Positions 52,764 to 62,252 of a DNA stretch of 64,000 nucleotides are shown one piece after another. Under the pieces are notes generated by a model. It had not been told where the DNA came from. It saw only the letters and a list, made by a program, of their open reading frames with translations, and made no database searches. The position numbers and the translations under genes are program-made. The stretch covers positions 349,693 through 413,692 of the forward strand of contig CAVQEJ010000006.1 of NCBI GenBank assembly GCA_963711505.1, given 5' to 3'. Within the stretch, counting starts at the first letter, position 1, and each line of letters opens with the position of its first letter. Source of the stretch: JAGWRA01 sp963711505 (lineage in GTDB: Bacteria > Acidobacteriota > Vicinamibacteria > Vicinamibacterales > CAVVIG01).

Positions 52764-53806
52764 GCCCGAACTACCTGCGACCGCCCGAGCTGTTCGACGG
52801 GCTCCGGCTTCACCAGAACGAGAACACCGGCGGCTGCTCGCCGCGCGTCCTCGAGGCGCTGGCCAACATGCCGCGCGACCGCGTCGGCTTCTACCCCGCC
52901 TACAAGGCGATGGCCGAGGCTGCCGCGCGCTACTTCGGCGTGGACGCCGATCGCCTGGCGCTGACCAACGGCCTGGACGAGGGGATCATGTCGCTGGCGG
53001 TCGCCTGCCTGCGGCCGCAGCCGGGACAGCCCGTGCCCGAGGCGGTCATTCCCGAGCCGACCTTCGAGATCTACAACCTCGACACCGAGGTGGCCGGCGG
53101 GAAGATCGTCACCGTGCCGCCCGGCCCCGACTTCGCCTTCCCGCTCGAGAAGGTTCTCGCCGCCATCACGCCGGCGACGCGAGTGGTCTTCCTGACGAAC
53201 CCGAACAACCCGACCGGCCAGATGATGTCGAAGGAGGCGATCCGCGCCGTGGCGAAGGCGGTGCCGCCCGAGGCGATCGTCTTCCTGGACGAGGCCTACG
53301 CCGAGTTCGCGGGCGAGACGTTCCTGCCGGAGCTCGAGCAGTATCCGAACGTGATCATCGGCCGGACGTTCTCCAAGGCCTTCGGCCTCGCGGGGATGCG
53401 CGTCGGCTGCCTGATCGGCGATCCGGACCGGCTCGCGCCGATCGTCCGTGCCGTGCCGGTGTACAGCGTGAACGTGGCGGCCGCCACCGTGCTGCCGGCG
53501 GCGCTCGAGGATCGCGAGTACCTGCAGGACTACCTGCGGCAGGTGAAGGAATCGAAGCAGCTGTTCTACGCCGCCTGCGACAAGCTCGGATTGAAGTACT
53601 GGAAGAGCGCCGGCAACTTCGTGCTCGTCCGGATCGGCGATCGTTCGAAGGAGGTCATTGCGGCGCTGGCCGCGCGGAAGATCTTCGTCCGCGATCGGTC
53701 GGTCGACGCCGGCTGCGCCGGCTGCGTCCGGATTGCCACCGGGCAGGTGGCCCACACGCAGCAGCTGATCACCGCGCTCGAGGAGGTCCTGTGCGCCGCG
53801 CGGTAA
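52760..53806 (+). CDS. hisC: Histidinol-phosphate aminotransferase
   Basis: 348-aa PLP enzyme, class II aminotransferase. LHQNENTGGCSP, FLTNPNNPTGQM, FLDEAYAEFAG, PLP lysine in RTFSKAFGLAGMRVG, final Arg segment CVRIATGQ. Overlaps hisD by ATGA and hisB by 16 bases. Confidence 0.94.
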   Translation: MSPNYLRPPELFDGLRLHQNENTGGCSPRVLEALANMPRDRVGFYPAYKAMAEAAARYFGVDADRLALTNGLDEGIMSLAVACLRPQPGQPVPEAVIPEPTFEIYNLDTEVAGGKIVTVPPGPDFAFPLEKVLAAITPATRVVFLTNPNNPTGQMMSKEAIRAVAKAVPPEAIVFLDEAYAEFAGETFLPELEQYPNVIIGRTFSKAFGLAGMRVGCLIGDPDRLAPIVRAVPVYSVNVAAATVLPAALEDREYLQDYLRQVKESKQLFYAACDKLGLKYWKSAGNFVLVRIGDRSKEVIAALAARKIFVRDRSVDAGCAGCVRIATGQVAHTQQLITALEEVLCAAR

Positions 53807-54378
53807 TCACGCGGAAGACGACCGAGACGCAGATCCGGCTGAAGCTGGCGCTCGACGGCAAGGGCCGGTACAGCGTGAAGACCGGCATCCGGTTCTTCGA
53901 TCACATGCTGGAGCTGGTGACGCGCCACGGCGGCTTCGACATGGAGCTCACCTGCAAGGGCGATCTCGACGTCGACCAGCACCACACCGTGGAGGACGTC
54001 GGCATCGCGCTCGGCGAGGCGGTGTCGAAGGCGCTCGGCGACCGCAAGGGGATCAACCGCGCCGGCTACTTCGTCATGCCGATGGACGAGACGCTCGCCG
54101 TCGCCGCCATCGACCTGAGCGGCCGCCCGCACGCGGTCGTCGACCTGCCGCTGAAGGTGCGGCTCGTCGGCGACCTCCAGACCGAGCTCGTCGCCGACTT
54201 CTTCGACGGCTTCGCCATGGGCGCCCGGGCCAACGTGCACGTGAAGGTGATGTACGGCCGCTCGAGCCATCACCAGGTGGAGGCCATCTTCAAGGCCTTC
54301 GCCCGCGCCCTGCGCGTCGCCTGCTCGAAGGATCCGCGCCTCGCGAAGATGCTGCCGAGCACCAAGGGACTGCTGTGA
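53791..54378 (+). CDS. hisB: Imidazoleglycerol-phosphate dehydratase
   Basis: 195-aa monofunctional HisB (no phosphatase domain). Mn ligands in HHTVEDVGIALG and SSHHQVEAIFKAFA; GIRFFDHMLELVTRHGGFD. GTG start within the end of hisC. Histidinol-phosphate phosphatase must be encoded elsewhere. Confidence 0.95.
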   Translation: MRRAVITRKTTETQIRLKLALDGKGRYSVKTGIRFFDHMLELVTRHGGFDMELTCKGDLDVDQHHTVEDVGIALGEAVSKALGDRKGINRAGYFVMPMDETLAVAAIDLSGRPHAVVDLPLKVRLVGDLQTELVADFFDGFAMGARANVHVKVMYGRSSHHQVEAIFKAFARALRVACSKDPRLAKMLPSTKGLL

Positions 54379-54989
54379 TCGCTCTCATCGACTACGGCGC
54401 CGGCAACCTCACCTCCGTGCGCAAGGCGCTCGCGGCGCTCGGGGCCGAGCATCGGACGCCGGCAACGCCGGGCGAGCTCGCCGATGCGCAGGCCATCATC
54501 GTGCCGGGCGTCGGCCATTTCCAGGCGACTGCCAGGCTGGACGAAGCGTGGCGCGCGGCGATCCGCGCGAGGGTCGACGAAGGGTGTCCGCTGCTGGGCG
54601 TCTGTGTGGGCATGCAGTGGCTGTACGAAGGGAGCACCGAGGCGCCCGACGTTCCCGGCCTCGGCTTGCTGAAAGGACGATGCGAGCGGCTGCCCGAGAG
54701 GGGCCCGGACGATGAGCGGCTGAAGGTGCCGCACGTCGGCTGGAACGGGCTCGAGCCGTGCCGCGAATCGCCGCTGCTCGATGGCGTCGAGCCCGGCGCG
54801 CAGGTCTACTTCACCCATTCGTACGCCGCGCCGGTGACCGGGGATACGGTGGCCGCGACCGAGTACGGCATCCGGTTCGCGGCGCTCGTGGCGCGCGGCC
54901 GTGTGGCCGGCATGCAGTTCCATCCGGAGAAGTCGGGCGAAGCCGGCCTGCGCCTGCTCCGCAATTTCCTCGAGGGCGTTTCCGCGTAA
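54375..54989 (+). CDS. hisH: Imidazole glycerol phosphate synthase, glutaminase subunit
   Basis: 204-aa class I amidotransferase. IDYGAGNLTSVRKAL, nucleophile Cys in LLGVCVGMQWLYEGS, His/Glu in MQFHPEKSG. GTG start overlapping the hisB stop (GTGA). Pairs with hisF 15 bases downstream. Confidence 0.95.
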   Translation: MIALIDYGAGNLTSVRKALAALGAEHRTPATPGELADAQAIIVPGVGHFQATARLDEAWRAAIRARVDEGCPLLGVCVGMQWLYEGSTEAPDVPGLGLLKGRCERLPERGPDDERLKVPHVGWNGLEPCRESPLLDGVEPGAQVYFTHSYAAPVTGDTVAATEYGIRFAALVARGRVAGMQFHPEKSGEAGLRLLRNFLEGVSA

Positions 54990-55004
54990 GCCGGTCGCAA
55001 GCCA

Positions 55005-55760
55005 ATGCTGTCCAAACGGATCATTGCCTGTCTCGACGTCCGCAACGGCGTCGTCGTCAAGGGCGTGCAGTTCGAGGGGCTCCGGAGCGCCGGCGACCCG
55101 GGGGGCCTGGCGCGCCGCTATAACAAGGAGGGGATCGACGAGCTCGTCATCCTCGACGTCACGGCGACGATCGAGTCGCGCCGGGCGCTTGCCGAGACCA
55201 TCCATCAGGTGGCGCAGGAGATCTTCATTCCGCTGACCGTCGGGGGCGGCATCCGGGCCGAGGCGGACGCCGACGCGGCCGTCCGGGCCGGCGCCGACAA
55301 GGTGAGCCTGAATACCGCGGCCCTGCAGACGCCCGAGCTGCTGACGCGGCTCGCCAACCGCTACGGCAGCCAGGCCGTCGTCGTAGCGATCGACGCGAAG
55401 CGGGCGAACGGCGGGTACGCCGTCTACTCGCGCAGCGGGCAGACGGCGGCGAGTCGTGATGCGGTGGAGTGGGCGCGCGAAGCCGAGAGCCGTGGCGCGG
55501 GCGAGATCCTGCTGACGTCGATCGATCGCGACGGAACCAGGTCCGGTTTCGACTGCGAGATGACGGCGGCCGTATCGGAGGCCGTGTCCATTCCCGTGAT
55601 CGCGTCGGGCGGCGCGGGCGGCTTCGACGACTTCGTCGAGGTCTTCACGAAGGGCAAGGCCGACGCGGCGCTGGCGGCGTCGATCTTCCACTACGCCGAG
55701 TCGGCCGTGCACGACCTGAAGGAGCACCTCCGCGCGCACGGCATCCCCGTTCGGCTGTAA
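55005..55760 (+). CDS. hisF: Imidazole glycerol phosphate synthase, cyclase subunit
   Basis: 251-aa TIM barrel. Catalytic Asp in IIACLDVRNG and VVVAIDAKR; phosphate loops TVGGGIRAE and IASGGAGGFDDF. Follows hisH directly; hisA, usually between them, is missing. Confidence 0.95.
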   Translation: MLSKRIIACLDVRNGVVVKGVQFEGLRSAGDPGGLARRYNKEGIDELVILDVTATIESRRALAETIHQVAQEIFIPLTVGGGIRAEADADAAVRAGADKVSLNTAALQTPELLTRLANRYGSQAVVVAIDAKRANGGYAVYSRSGQTAASRDAVEWAREAESRGAGEILLTSIDRDGTRSGFDCEMTAAVSEAVSIPVIASGGAGGFDDFVEVFTKGKADAALAASIFHYAESAVHDLKEHLRAHGIPVRL

Positions 55761-55773
55761 TGGGTACCGCGCA

Positions 55774-56540
55774 TGGCGGAATGAGCGGATAACGGGTCCT
55801 GTCGCGGGACAGCCCCACCCGTCCTCGGCCCGACAGGCGCTTGTCACGGGTGACGGGCCTGCGCGGCGGGCGGGGCGGCCCCGTCCCGCGCCACCCGCGA
55901 GCGCTCATTGATCATTCACGACGACGGATCACCACGAAGGCACAAAGACACGAAGCGGAAAGCGTCGACCCCATCCTGAATCTCGTAGGGGCCGCCCAGG
56001 CCGGGTATCAGAGCCGTGTGGCGGCCCTTCTTCACGACGACGGATCACCACGAAGGCACAAAGACACGAAGCGGAAGGCGTCGACCCCATCCTGAATCTC
56101 GCAGGGGCCGCCCAGGCCTGGCATCAGAGCCGTGTGGCGGCCCTTCTTCACTGCGACGAACAACCACGAAGGCACGAAGACACCAAGCGGAGAGCGTCGA
56201 CCCCATCCTGAATCTCGTAGGGGCCGCCCAGGCCGGGCATCAGAGCCGTGTGGCGGAATGAGCCGATAGCGGGTCCTGTCGCGGGACAGCCCCACCCGTC
56301 CTCGGCCCGACAGGCGCTTGTCACGGGTGACGGGCCTGCGCGGCGGGCGGGGCGGCCCCGTCCCGCGCCACCCGCGAGCGCTCATTGATCGTTCACGACG
56401 ACGGATCACCACGAAGGCACGAAGACACCAAGCGGAAAAGCGTCGACCCGTCCTGAATCTCGTAGGGGCCGCCCACCGGGTATCAGAGCCGTGTGGCGGC
56501 CCTTCTCACGACGGATCACCAGAAGGCACGAAGCGGATCA
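55774..56540 (+). repeat. Higher-order repeat array (141-bp leader plus 116-bp units)
   Basis: 116-bp units begin at 55915, 56031 and 56147 (the last cut short at 56256); a fourth begins at 56392 and a fragment at about 56507. Each has TTCACGACGACGGATCACCA, AAGGCAC-AAGACAC words, GCGTCGACCCCATCCTGAAT and a REP-B palindrome (55985-56027, 56101-56143, 56217-56256, 56462-56502). A 141-bp segment (GGGTCCTGTCGCGGGACAG ...) precedes units one and four, so the whole block is duplicated with a 477-bp period (55774 and 56251). Confidence 0.88.
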
Positions 56541-56545
56541 TCGTC

Positions 56546-56565
56546 ATTCCCGCGGACGCGGGAAT
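56546..56565. repeat. ATTCCCGCG-GA-CGCGGGAAT palindrome
   Basis: Perfect 9-2-9 palindrome followed by CCAGG. It is of the ATTCCC-n-GGGAAT class known as dRS3-like in Neisseria and seen in many other genomes (family knowledge). Confidence 0.75.
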
Positions 56566-56613
56566 CCAGGACAAGCGACTTCACTCAATCGCGTAGGGGC
56601 TCTCTCAATCCGT

Positions 56614-56638
56614 CGTAGCCCCGAGCTTCAGCTCGGGG
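56614..56638 (+). repeat. REP-C palindrome, copy 3
   Basis: CGTAG followed by CCCCGAGC-TTCA-GCTCGGGG, a perfect 8-bp stem. A partial GTAGGGGC head lies at 56593. Confidence 0.7.
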
Positions 56639-56698
56639 GATCCCCTGCGGCTCGCCCACCTTGACCGGCCGGCGCCTGCAACGCTACCCTGCCCACCC

Positions 56699-58255
56699 AT
56701 GAAGCACATCTCCATCGTCGTTGCTGCGGCGCTCGTCGCGTCGGTTGTCGTGTCGGCCCAGACCCAGAATGACCAGAAGGCCGCGCCCGATCTGAAGCCG
56801 TTCGAGTACACCAGTCAGGGTTCGGTGCGTACGCCCTCGGGCGTCGTGAACTATCACGCCGTCACCGGCGCGCTCGTGGTCCACGCGCGGGGATGGGACG
56901 ACGCCGCGGCGGCCGACGACGCGAACAATCCGACCGCCGAGGCGACGATGTCGTACGTCGCGTACTTCAAGACCGACGCGGACGCCGCGACGCGGCCCAT
57001 GACGTTCCTGTTCAACGGCGGCCCGGGCTCCGCGACGGTCTGGCTCCACATGGGCGCCTTCGGTCCCCGGCGCGTCGTCACGGCTGATCACACGCATACG
57101 CCGCCGGCGCCGTACCGGATCGTCGACAACGAGGACACGCTGCTGGACGCGAGCGACCTGGTCTTCGTCGATGCGCCGGGCACCGGCTTCGGGCGCGTCG
57201 CCGGCAAGGACCCGGAGAAGGCCTTCTACGGCGTCGACCAGGACCTCCACGCCTTCGCCGTCTTCATCCGCGACTTCCTGACGAAGTACAACCGCTGGAA
57301 CTCGCCCAAGTACATCTTCGGCGAGAGCTACGGCACCATGCGCGGCGCGGGCCTGGCGCTGGCGCTCCAGAACGAGAACATCGACCCCAACGGCGTGATG
57401 CTGCTGTCGTGCATCCTCAACTGGGACCTGATGCCGGACGACCCGCAGCTGAATCCCGCGATCGACGAGCCGTACATCGTCAGCCTGCCGACGTATGCCG
57501 CCACGGCGTGGTACCACCACAAGCTGCCGAACGCGCCGCAGGATCTGAACGCGCTGCTGAAGGATGTCGAGCAGTTCGCGACGACGGATTACCTGGAAGC
57601 GCTCGCCGCGGGCGACACGCTGAGCGCCGAGCGCCGGCAGGCGATTGCCCAGAAGCTGCACGAGTACACCGGGCTCCCGCTGGCGTACCTGCTGAAGTCC
57701 GACCTGCGGATCGAGTACGGCGCCTTCCAGAAGGAGCTGTTCGGCGACCAGGCGATGACGACCGGCACGCTGGACACGCGGTTCCTCGGACCGACGCTGG
57801 ATCCGCTGAGCAAGGTCGCCTCCTACGACCCGCAGTCGGCCGCACTCGGCTCGGCCTACATCGCCGCGTTCAACACGTACGTGCGGCAGACACTGAAGTA
57901 CGGCGGCGAGCTGCCGTACAAGCCCGGCATCGCGGTCTACGGCAGCTGGGATTACAAGCACCAGGCGCCTGGCGCGCCGCGGCCGCTCATCGCGCTCCCG
58001 AACGTGCTGCCAGACCTGGCGGCGGCGATGAAGATGAATCCGGATCTGAGGGTGCTGGTGCTCGGCGGCTACTTCGACATGTCGACGCCGTTCTTCGAGG
58101 GGATGTTCGAGTTCCGCCACCTGCCCATCCCGGCGTCACTCCGGAAGAACATCGAATATCACTACTTCCAGTCGGGCCACATGGTGTACGTGCACCTGCC
58201 CGCGCTCAAGGAGATGCACGACGTGGTGGCGGCGTTCATCGGCGAGCACAAGTAG
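56699..58255 (+). CDS. Secreted S10 serine carboxypeptidase-like protein
   Basis: 518 aa, signal peptide MKHISIVVAAALVASVVVSAQ. S10 marks: FLFNGGPGSATVWLHMGAFGP (oxyanion region), DLVFVDAPGTGFG, nucleophile Ser in IFGESYGTMRG, Asp in GYFDMSTPF, His in YHYFQSGHMVYVH. Complete triad, frame intact. Probably periplasmic C-terminal exopeptidase; bacterial members are abundant in Acidobacteria. Confidence 0.92.
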   Translation: MKHISIVVAAALVASVVVSAQTQNDQKAAPDLKPFEYTSQGSVRTPSGVVNYHAVTGALVVHARGWDDAAAADDANNPTAEATMSYVAYFKTDADAATRPMTFLFNGGPGSATVWLHMGAFGPRRVVTADHTHTPPAPYRIVDNEDTLLDASDLVFVDAPGTGFGRVAGKDPEKAFYGVDQDLHAFAVFIRDFLTKYNRWNSPKYIFGESYGTMRGAGLALALQNENIDPNGVMLLSCILNWDLMPDDPQLNPAIDEPYIVSLPTYAATAWYHHKLPNAPQDLNALLKDVEQFATTDYLEALAAGDTLSAERRQAIAQKLHEYTGLPLAYLLKSDLRIEYGAFQKELFGDQAMTTGTLDTRFLGPTLDPLSKVASYDPQSAALGSAYIAAFNTYVRQTLKYGGELPYKPGIAVYGSWDYKHQAPGAPRPLIALPNVLPDLAAAMKMNPDLRVLVLGGYFDMSTPFFEGMFEFRHLPIPASLRKNIEYHYFQSGHMVYVHLPALKEMHDVVAAFIGEHK

Positions 58256-58291
58256 AGGTCGAAGCGTGCAGGAGTGCGGCGAGCGGGCGTG

Positions 58292-58954
58292 TCACCGATT
58301 GCGCCGTTCAGGCGCGCCAGCGCCCACGCGATGCACCCGGATGATGCGAATGGGTGGATCGAGATTCTGCGTCTTCCGCAACGGGTTGTCTGCGGTGGCC
58401 GCGCGCGGCGCGACCGGCTGCGCGTTGATCTTCCGGACGACATCCAGTCCGGCCACGACCTTGCCGAACGGAGCCGTCCCCTGCGCGTCGGTGAAGCGCT
58501 TGCCGCCGAAGTCCAGCGACGGCTGGTCGTTCAGCAGGATGTAGAAGTCGTCCGTCGCGCTGTCCGGCTGATCGTCGTTCCGGCCCAGCGCGACCGTGCC
58601 GACGACATGATGGAGGCCGGTCACGCTGGTGCGCTCGAGCGGAATCGGCGGGAAGGCCTTCCTGTCGGCCGGAATCCTCGCTTCGATGAGCTGCATCGGC
58701 GGGCGGTTCGGCAGGACCGGGTGATACGTATCCGGCCGGGCGGCGCGATAGAACTCGCCGCCGTCGTAGAACCCGCCGTCCACGTACCGCAGGAAGTTCG
58801 CGGACGTGATCGGCGCGTGCACGGTATCGACCGCGATGTCGATGTTTCCGAGCGTCGTCTCGACGCGCACCAGGACGGGCGCCGGTGACTGCGCCGAGAG
58901 CATCGTTGCTGCGAGCAGCATGAAGGAGCCGACCAGGAATGCGCGCTGTCCCAT
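58292..58954 (-). CDS. Secreted cyclophilin-type peptidyl-prolyl isomerase
   Basis: 220 aa, signal peptide ending ATMLSAQ. Cyclophilin core: VETTLGNIDIAVDTVHAPITSANFLRYVDGGFYDG, ALGRNDDQPDSATDDFYILL and FGKVVAGLDVVRKI. The canonical FHR catalytic segment is replaced by EFYRA and the tryptophan site is absent, so isomerase activity may be reduced. Periplasmic fold helper or derived role. Confidence 0.87.
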   Translation of the reverse strand: MGQRAFLVGSFMLLAATMLSAQSPAPVLVRVETTLGNIDIAVDTVHAPITSANFLRYVDGGFYDGGEFYRAARPDTYHPVLPNRPPMQLIEARIPADRKAFPPIPLERTSVTGLHHVVGTVALGRNDDQPDSATDDFYILLNDQPSLDFGGKRFTDAQGTAPFGKVVAGLDVVRKINAQPVAPRAATADNPLRKTQNLDPPIRIIRVHRVGAGAPERRNR

Positions 58955-59108
58955 GCGCAGGATTCTAGGACGGCGTCAACAGCGGTTCAAGAACTTACGT
59001 GCTGATGCCCGGCCGACCTCGTGGCGACGTTCCGTCGTGCGCCGCGAGTCATCGGCATCGGTTCCCCGCTCGGGAGAAGACGTAAGTCGGCCCGCGCAGG
59101 TTCTCCCC

Positions 59109-59137
59109 TTGACATTCTAGGTGGGCGCACCTAGATT
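59109..59137 (+). promoter_or_regulatory. Promoter and PadR operator palindrome
   Basis: TTGACA (59109-59114), 17 bases, TAGATT (59132-59137). The spacer carries CTAGGTG-GGCG-CACCTAG (59117-59134), an 18-bp palindrome overlapping the -10, the expected place for autorepression. The ATG is nine bases after the -10, so the mRNA is probably leaderless. Confidence 0.75.
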
Positions 59138-59145
59138 CCCCTTGT

Positions 59146-59508
59146 ATGTCTATGAGAAGCCCGCGGCAGCGGGTCGAGCTCCTGCAGGGGACGCTCGACC
59201 TGCTGATCCTGCAGACCCTCCGGCTGGGACCGGCCCACGGCCATGCCATCGCGAAAGCCATCCAGTTCCGGTCCGATGACGTGCTGCAGGTCGAAGAGGG
59301 GTCGCTGTACCCGGCGCTGCACCGCCTCATCAGGCGCGGCTGGATTGCCGCCGAGCCCGGCACCTCCGAGAACAACCGGCGCGCGAAGTTCTATCGCCTG
59401 ACCGCCACGGGACGCCGCCAGCTGACCGCCGAGACCAGCAAGTGGGACACCTTCGCGGCCGCCATCGCCCGGGTCCTCCGTCCAGGCGCGCAGGAGGGTG
59501 AGCCGTGA
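59146..59508 (+). CDS. PadR-family repressor
   Basis: 120 aa. wHTH: LLQGTLDLLILQTLRLGPAHGHAIAKAI, VEEGSLYPALHRLIRRGWIAAE, NNRRAKFYRLTATGRRQL. This is the short PadR type that precedes ADOP permeases in Acidobacteria. Start at ATG 59146 or 59152. Its stop overlaps the permease start (GTGA). Confidence 0.92.
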   Translation: MSMRSPRQRVELLQGTLDLLILQTLRLGPAHGHAIAKAIQFRSDDVLQVEEGSLYPALHRLIRRGWIAAEPGTSENNRRAKFYRLTATGRRQLTAETSKWDTFAAAIARVLRPGAQEGEP

Positions 59509-62160
59509 GCGACCGCCGCCATCCCCTCGACGAGCTGGACCAGGACATCCGCGATCACCTCGAGCAGGAGACGCAGGACAACATCGCGCGCGGCATGGCG
59601 CCGGACGAGGCCCGCTATGCGGCGCTGCGCCGGTTCGGCAACGTGACGCAGGTGAAGGAGGACAGCCGGGCGGTCTGGTACCGCCGCTGGCTGGACGAGC
59701 TGCTCCAGGACTTCCGCTATGCGGTCCGGACGCTGCGCCGGTCGCCGGCGTTCACCACCCTGGCCGTCCTGACGCTGGCGCTCGGCATCGGCGCCAACGC
59801 CGCCGTCTTCAGCGTCGTCGACGGCGTGCTCCTCAAGCCCCTCCCGTATCCGCATTCCGGAGAGCTGGTCGCGCTCGCGCAGAACTCACCGGCCGTCTCG
59901 ATGCCACTCGGGACGGGCCCCTCGCAGTACTTCGTCTATCGCGACCAGAACCGCGTCTTCCAGGACCTCGGGCTCTGGGAGGCCGATGCGGTGACCCTGA
60001 CCGGCACGGGGCAGCCGGAGCGGCTGAACGCGGCCGACGTGACGCAGAGCCTGCTCCCGGTTCTCGGCGTGCCTCCGGCGATCGGCCGCTGGTTCGACGC
60101 GAAGGACGATGCCCCGGGCGCGCCGCGGACGGCGGTGCTGATGTACGGCTACTGGCAGAGCAAGTTCGGCGGCGATCCCGGCGTGATCGGACGCCGCATC
60201 GTGCTGGACGGCCGGGCGCACGACATCATCGGCGTCATGCCGCGCGAGCTTCCGCCTGCCCGAACTGCAGCAGCCCGCGCTGATCCTGCCCCTGCAGCTC
60301 GACCGCAATCGCACGATGCTCGGCCAGTTCCACTTCGACGGCATCGCCCGGCTGAAGCCCGGCGTGACAACGGCCCGGGCCGACGCCGATCTCGCGCGCC
60401 TGCTGCCAACCGTGTCCCGCAGCTTCCCCGCTCCGCCTGGCTTCACCGTCAACCTGTTCGAGCGTCTCCGGCTCCGACCCGACATCCGCCCGCTGAAGCA
60501 GCAGGTCGTGGGGGATGTCAGCACCCTGCTCTGGGTGCTGATGGGCGGCATCGGGCTCGTGCTGCTGATTGCCTGCGCGAACGTCGCCAACCTGCTGCTG
60601 GTCCGCGCCGACGGCCGCCAGCAGGAGCTGGCCGTGCGCGCGGCCCTGGGCGCCACGCGCAGCCGCGTCGCGGCCGAGCTGTTGATCGAGAGCCTGGTGA
60701 TCGGGCTGGTGGGCAGCGTGGTCGGCCTGGCGCTGGCCGACGGAGGCGTCCGTCTGCTGCTGCGCCTGGCGCCGTCAGGCCTGCCGCGTCTGAGCGACAT
60801 CGGTGTCGACGCGCGCGTCCTGATCTTCGCGCTGGTCGCCGGCGTGCTGGTCAGCCTGCTGTTCGGCTTGGCCCCCGTCTGGAGATACACCGGAGCCGCG
60901 ATCGGCACGCGCCTGCGCCAGGGCGGGCGATCGCCGGGTCAGGGCCGCCGTCAGCACCGCGTGCGCAACGCGCTCGTGACGCTGCAGGTGGCGCTGGCGT
61001 TCGTCCTCCTCGTCTGCTCGGGGCTGATGATCCGCACGTTCGTCGCGCTCGTCAACGTGAACCCGGGCTTCGCGGGATCCGGACAGCTCCAGACGTTCCG
61101 GATTGCCATCCAGCCCGGCGAGCGCCCGCCGGCAGCGGCCGTGCTGCAGACCGAGCGGGCGATCGCCGACAAGCTGCGGGCGCTCCCCGGCGTCGCCTCG
61201 GTGGCGTACGCGAGCTCGGTGCCGATGGGAGGGCGCGAGTACCGCGATGCCATCTGGACCGAGGACCGGACCTACGCCGAGGGAAAGGTGCCGCCGGTCC
61301 GCCCGTTCGTGTTCGCCTCCCCGGAGTTCCTGTCCGTGATGGGGACGCCGCTCGTCGCCGGCCGGATGTTCACCTGGAACGAGACGCAGGCCGCGCGGCC
61401 GGTCGCGCTGGTGTCGGAGACGTTTGCCCGCGAGGAATGGGGCACGCCGGCGGCGGCCCTCGGCAAGCGGATCCGCGCGTCGCTGAAGGACGACTGGCGC
61501 CAGGTCATCGGCGTCGTCGGTGACGTGCACGACAGCGGGATGGACAAGCCGCCGTGCGCCTGCGTCTACTTCCCGCTGTACAACACCAACCTGGACAGCA
61601 GTCCCGTCAACATCCCCCGCGATGTCGCCTTCGTGATCCGCACGCCGCGCGCCGGGTCGCAGGCGTTCCTCGATGAGGTCCGCCAGGCCGTCTGGTCCGT
61701 CGACGCCGGCATGCCGCTCACCAGCGTCCACACGATGGCCTACTTCAAGGGGCAGTCGACGGCGCGCACCTCCTTCATGCTCGTCATGCTGGGGATCGCC
61801 GGCGGCATGGCGCTGCTGCTCGCCATGATCGGGCTGTACGGCGTGATGGCCTATACCGTCTCGCGCCGGACGCGGGAGATCGGCATCCGGATCGCGCTCG
61901 GCGCCCAGCGCGGTGACACCGTGCGGCTCGTGGTGCGGCAGGGGCTGACGCTGGTGCTCCTCGGCGTCGCCATCGGCGTGGCCGGGTCGCTCGCCACGGC
62001 CCGCGTCATGACGAACCTCCTCTACGGCGTCAGCGCCACGGATCTGCCGACGATGGCCGCGGTCGCGGTCGTGCTCGGCCTGGTGGCACTGGCGGCCTGC
62101 CTGATTCCCGCCCGCCGCGCCATGCGGATCGATCCGATGGTCGCCCTGCGATACGAATAA
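59505..62160 (+). CDS. ADOP-type ABC permease with prefix domain, frame-broken
   Basis: About 885 aa. Hydrophilic prefix domain (DELDQDIRDHLEQETQDNIA, RYAALRRFGNVTQVKEDSR, residues 1-60), then LQDFRYAVRTLRRSPAFTTLAV and two MacB-core/FtsX halves, ending IDPMVALRYE. GTG start coupled to padR. A frame break near 60250 separates GVMPRE from RLPELQQPALILPLQ. Regulated with padR by the 59109 promoter. Physiological substrate unknown; efflux or lipoprotein handling is typical for MacB-like proteins. Confidence 0.9.
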
Positions 62161-62240
62161 CCTCTGCCGGTCCGCGCCGGCAGGCCGGCGTTCGACACGG
62201 ACCGCCGCTCGAGCCGGAAGCCGTCACCGCCGGGCCAGTG

Positions 62241-62246
62241 TATAGT
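62241..62246 (+). promoter_or_regulatory. -10 element TATAGT near the ggt start
   Basis: GTGTATAGTGCGGCC precedes the ATG at 62253; the six-base gap after the -10 leaves no room for a ribosome site, again implying a leaderless transcript. No clear -35. Confidence 0.4.
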
Positions 62247-62252
62247 GCGGCC

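Noticed and set aside
55915..56505. Possible CRISPR array
   Set aside because: Units are 116 bp with near-identical sequence throughout, with no variable spacers and no cas genes; it is a tandem repeat with embedded hairpins.
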